NCBI GenBank assembly: GCA_013042255.1
Contig: JABDQK010000157.1
Span: 1 to 6,062 of the forward strand
DNA from: Flavobacteriaceae bacterium
GTDB taxonomy: Bacteria; Bacteroidota; Bacteroidia; Flavobacteriales; Flavobacteriaceae
Reading direction: 5' to 3'
DNA: 6,062 nt
Shown: piece after piece, positions 5,584-6,062 of the stretch
Layout of the letters: every line of letters starts with the position of its first letter
Numbering within the stretch: the stretch's first letter is position 1
Translations under genes and position numbers: made by a program
The notes under the pieces: model-generated
Seen by the model: only the letters and a program-made list of their open reading frames with translations
Told to the model about the DNA's origin: nothing
Databases searched by the model: none

Positions 5584-6062
5584 ATGAAACAATATCACGA
5601 CCTGCTTAAACACGTCCTGGAGAAAGGAAATAAAAAAAGTGACCGTACGGGGACAGGGACTATTTCTGTTTTTGGCTACCAGATGCGATTCGACCTCAGT
5701 GAGGGATTCCCTATGGTCACCACAAAAAAACTACACTTAAAATCCATTGTTCACGAGTTACTTTGGTTCCTAAAAGGGGATACCAATGTGAAATACCTTC
5801 AGGAGAACGGCGTTCGGATATGGAATGAATGGGCGGATGAAAATGGCGAACTAGGGCCTGTGTATGGCTACCAATGGCGGAACTGGAACGGAGATGGAAT
5901 CGATCAGATCCAGGACCTTATCGACAAGCTAAAAAACAATCCCGATAGCAGAAGAATGATGGTGGCCGCCTGGAATCCGAGCGTTTTACCGGATTCCTCA
6001 AAATCCTTTTCGGAAAATGTGGCCGATGGTAAAGCTGCCCTCCCCCCCTGTCATGCCTTTTT
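5584..6062 (+). CDS. thyA: Thymidylate synthase (ThyA), 5' part, cut by the window edge
   Basis: The first 159 codons are present and in frame; the gene runs off the right edge. ThyA methylates dUMP to dTMP using methylenetetrahydrofolate, in the cytoplasm, as a homodimer. The sequence closely follows the family: [15 protein letters not shown] at the start, then [12 protein letters not shown] (20-31, with the phosphate-binding R21). Next come [16 protein letters not shown] (34-49), [12 protein letters not shown] (57-68, with E58), [20 protein letters not shown] (80-99) and [11 protein letters not shown] (121-131). LPPCHAF (153-159) holds the catalytic C156. Between W130 and C156 there are about 13 more residues than in E. 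coli ThyA. From memory this [19 protein letters not shown] insertion is normal in flavobacteria. The ATG at 5584 matches the family start. No clear promoter was found upstream, so read-through from the transporter gene is possible. Confidence 0.96.
   Translation, partial: MKQYHDLLKHVLEKGNKKSDRTGTGTISVFGYQMRFDLSEGFPMVTTKKLHLKSIVHELLWFLKGDTNVKYLQENGVRIWNEWADENGELGPVYGYQWRNWNGDGIDQIQDLIDKLKNNPDSRRMMVAAWNPSVLPDSSKSFSENVADGKAALPPCHAF

Overview
The window looks like a housekeeping stretch of a Bacteroidota chromosome, most likely a member of the Flavobacteriaceae. Four things point there. The proteins match my memory of flavobacterial orthologues almost residue for residue. Shine-Dalgarno sequences are weak or absent, with A-rich leaders instead. 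TAnnTTTG-type -7 promoter boxes are present. Finally, the gene order is, from memory, recurrent in flavobacteria: DUF5686-like protein, pdhB, etfB, etfA, bifunctional nuclease, CNT nucleoside transporter, thyA.

Left part (1-1344, minus strand). The 5' end of an exported protein with a carboxypeptidase-regulatory-like domain starts at 215 and runs off the left edge. Upstream of it, on the same strand, lies pdhB, the E1 beta subunit of pyruvate dehydrogenase. A strong intrinsic terminator (307-344) separates the two, so they are probably separate transcription units.

Middle (1345-1520). This is a divergent control region between pdhB and etfB. It holds a candidate -33/-7 promoter for pdhB, a perfect -7 box for etfB without a visible -33 box, and an 18-bp near-palindrome between them that could be a shared operator.

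Right part (1521-6062, plus strand). etfB and etfA (27 bp apart) encode the two subunits of an electron transfer flavoprotein. After an 89-bp gap containing a long imperfect hairpin comes a BFN/DUF151 protein with a C-terminal UVR motif. Only 18 bp later comes a CNT-type nucleoside transporter with an N-terminal signal peptide. After 107 bp, thyA (thymidylate synthase) begins and is cut by the right edge just after its catalytic cysteine.

Functionally the window joins central oxidative metabolism (PDH makes acetyl-CoA and NADH; ETF collects electrons from flavin dehydrogenases) with nucleoside salvage and dTMP synthesis. All complete genes are intact, and I see no frameshift, mobile element, tRNA, rRNA or CRISPR. 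I found no convincing new biological system. The most interesting items are the divergent regulatory region, the hairpin before the nuclease gene, and lineage-type departures from canonical motifs in the ETF and the transporter.
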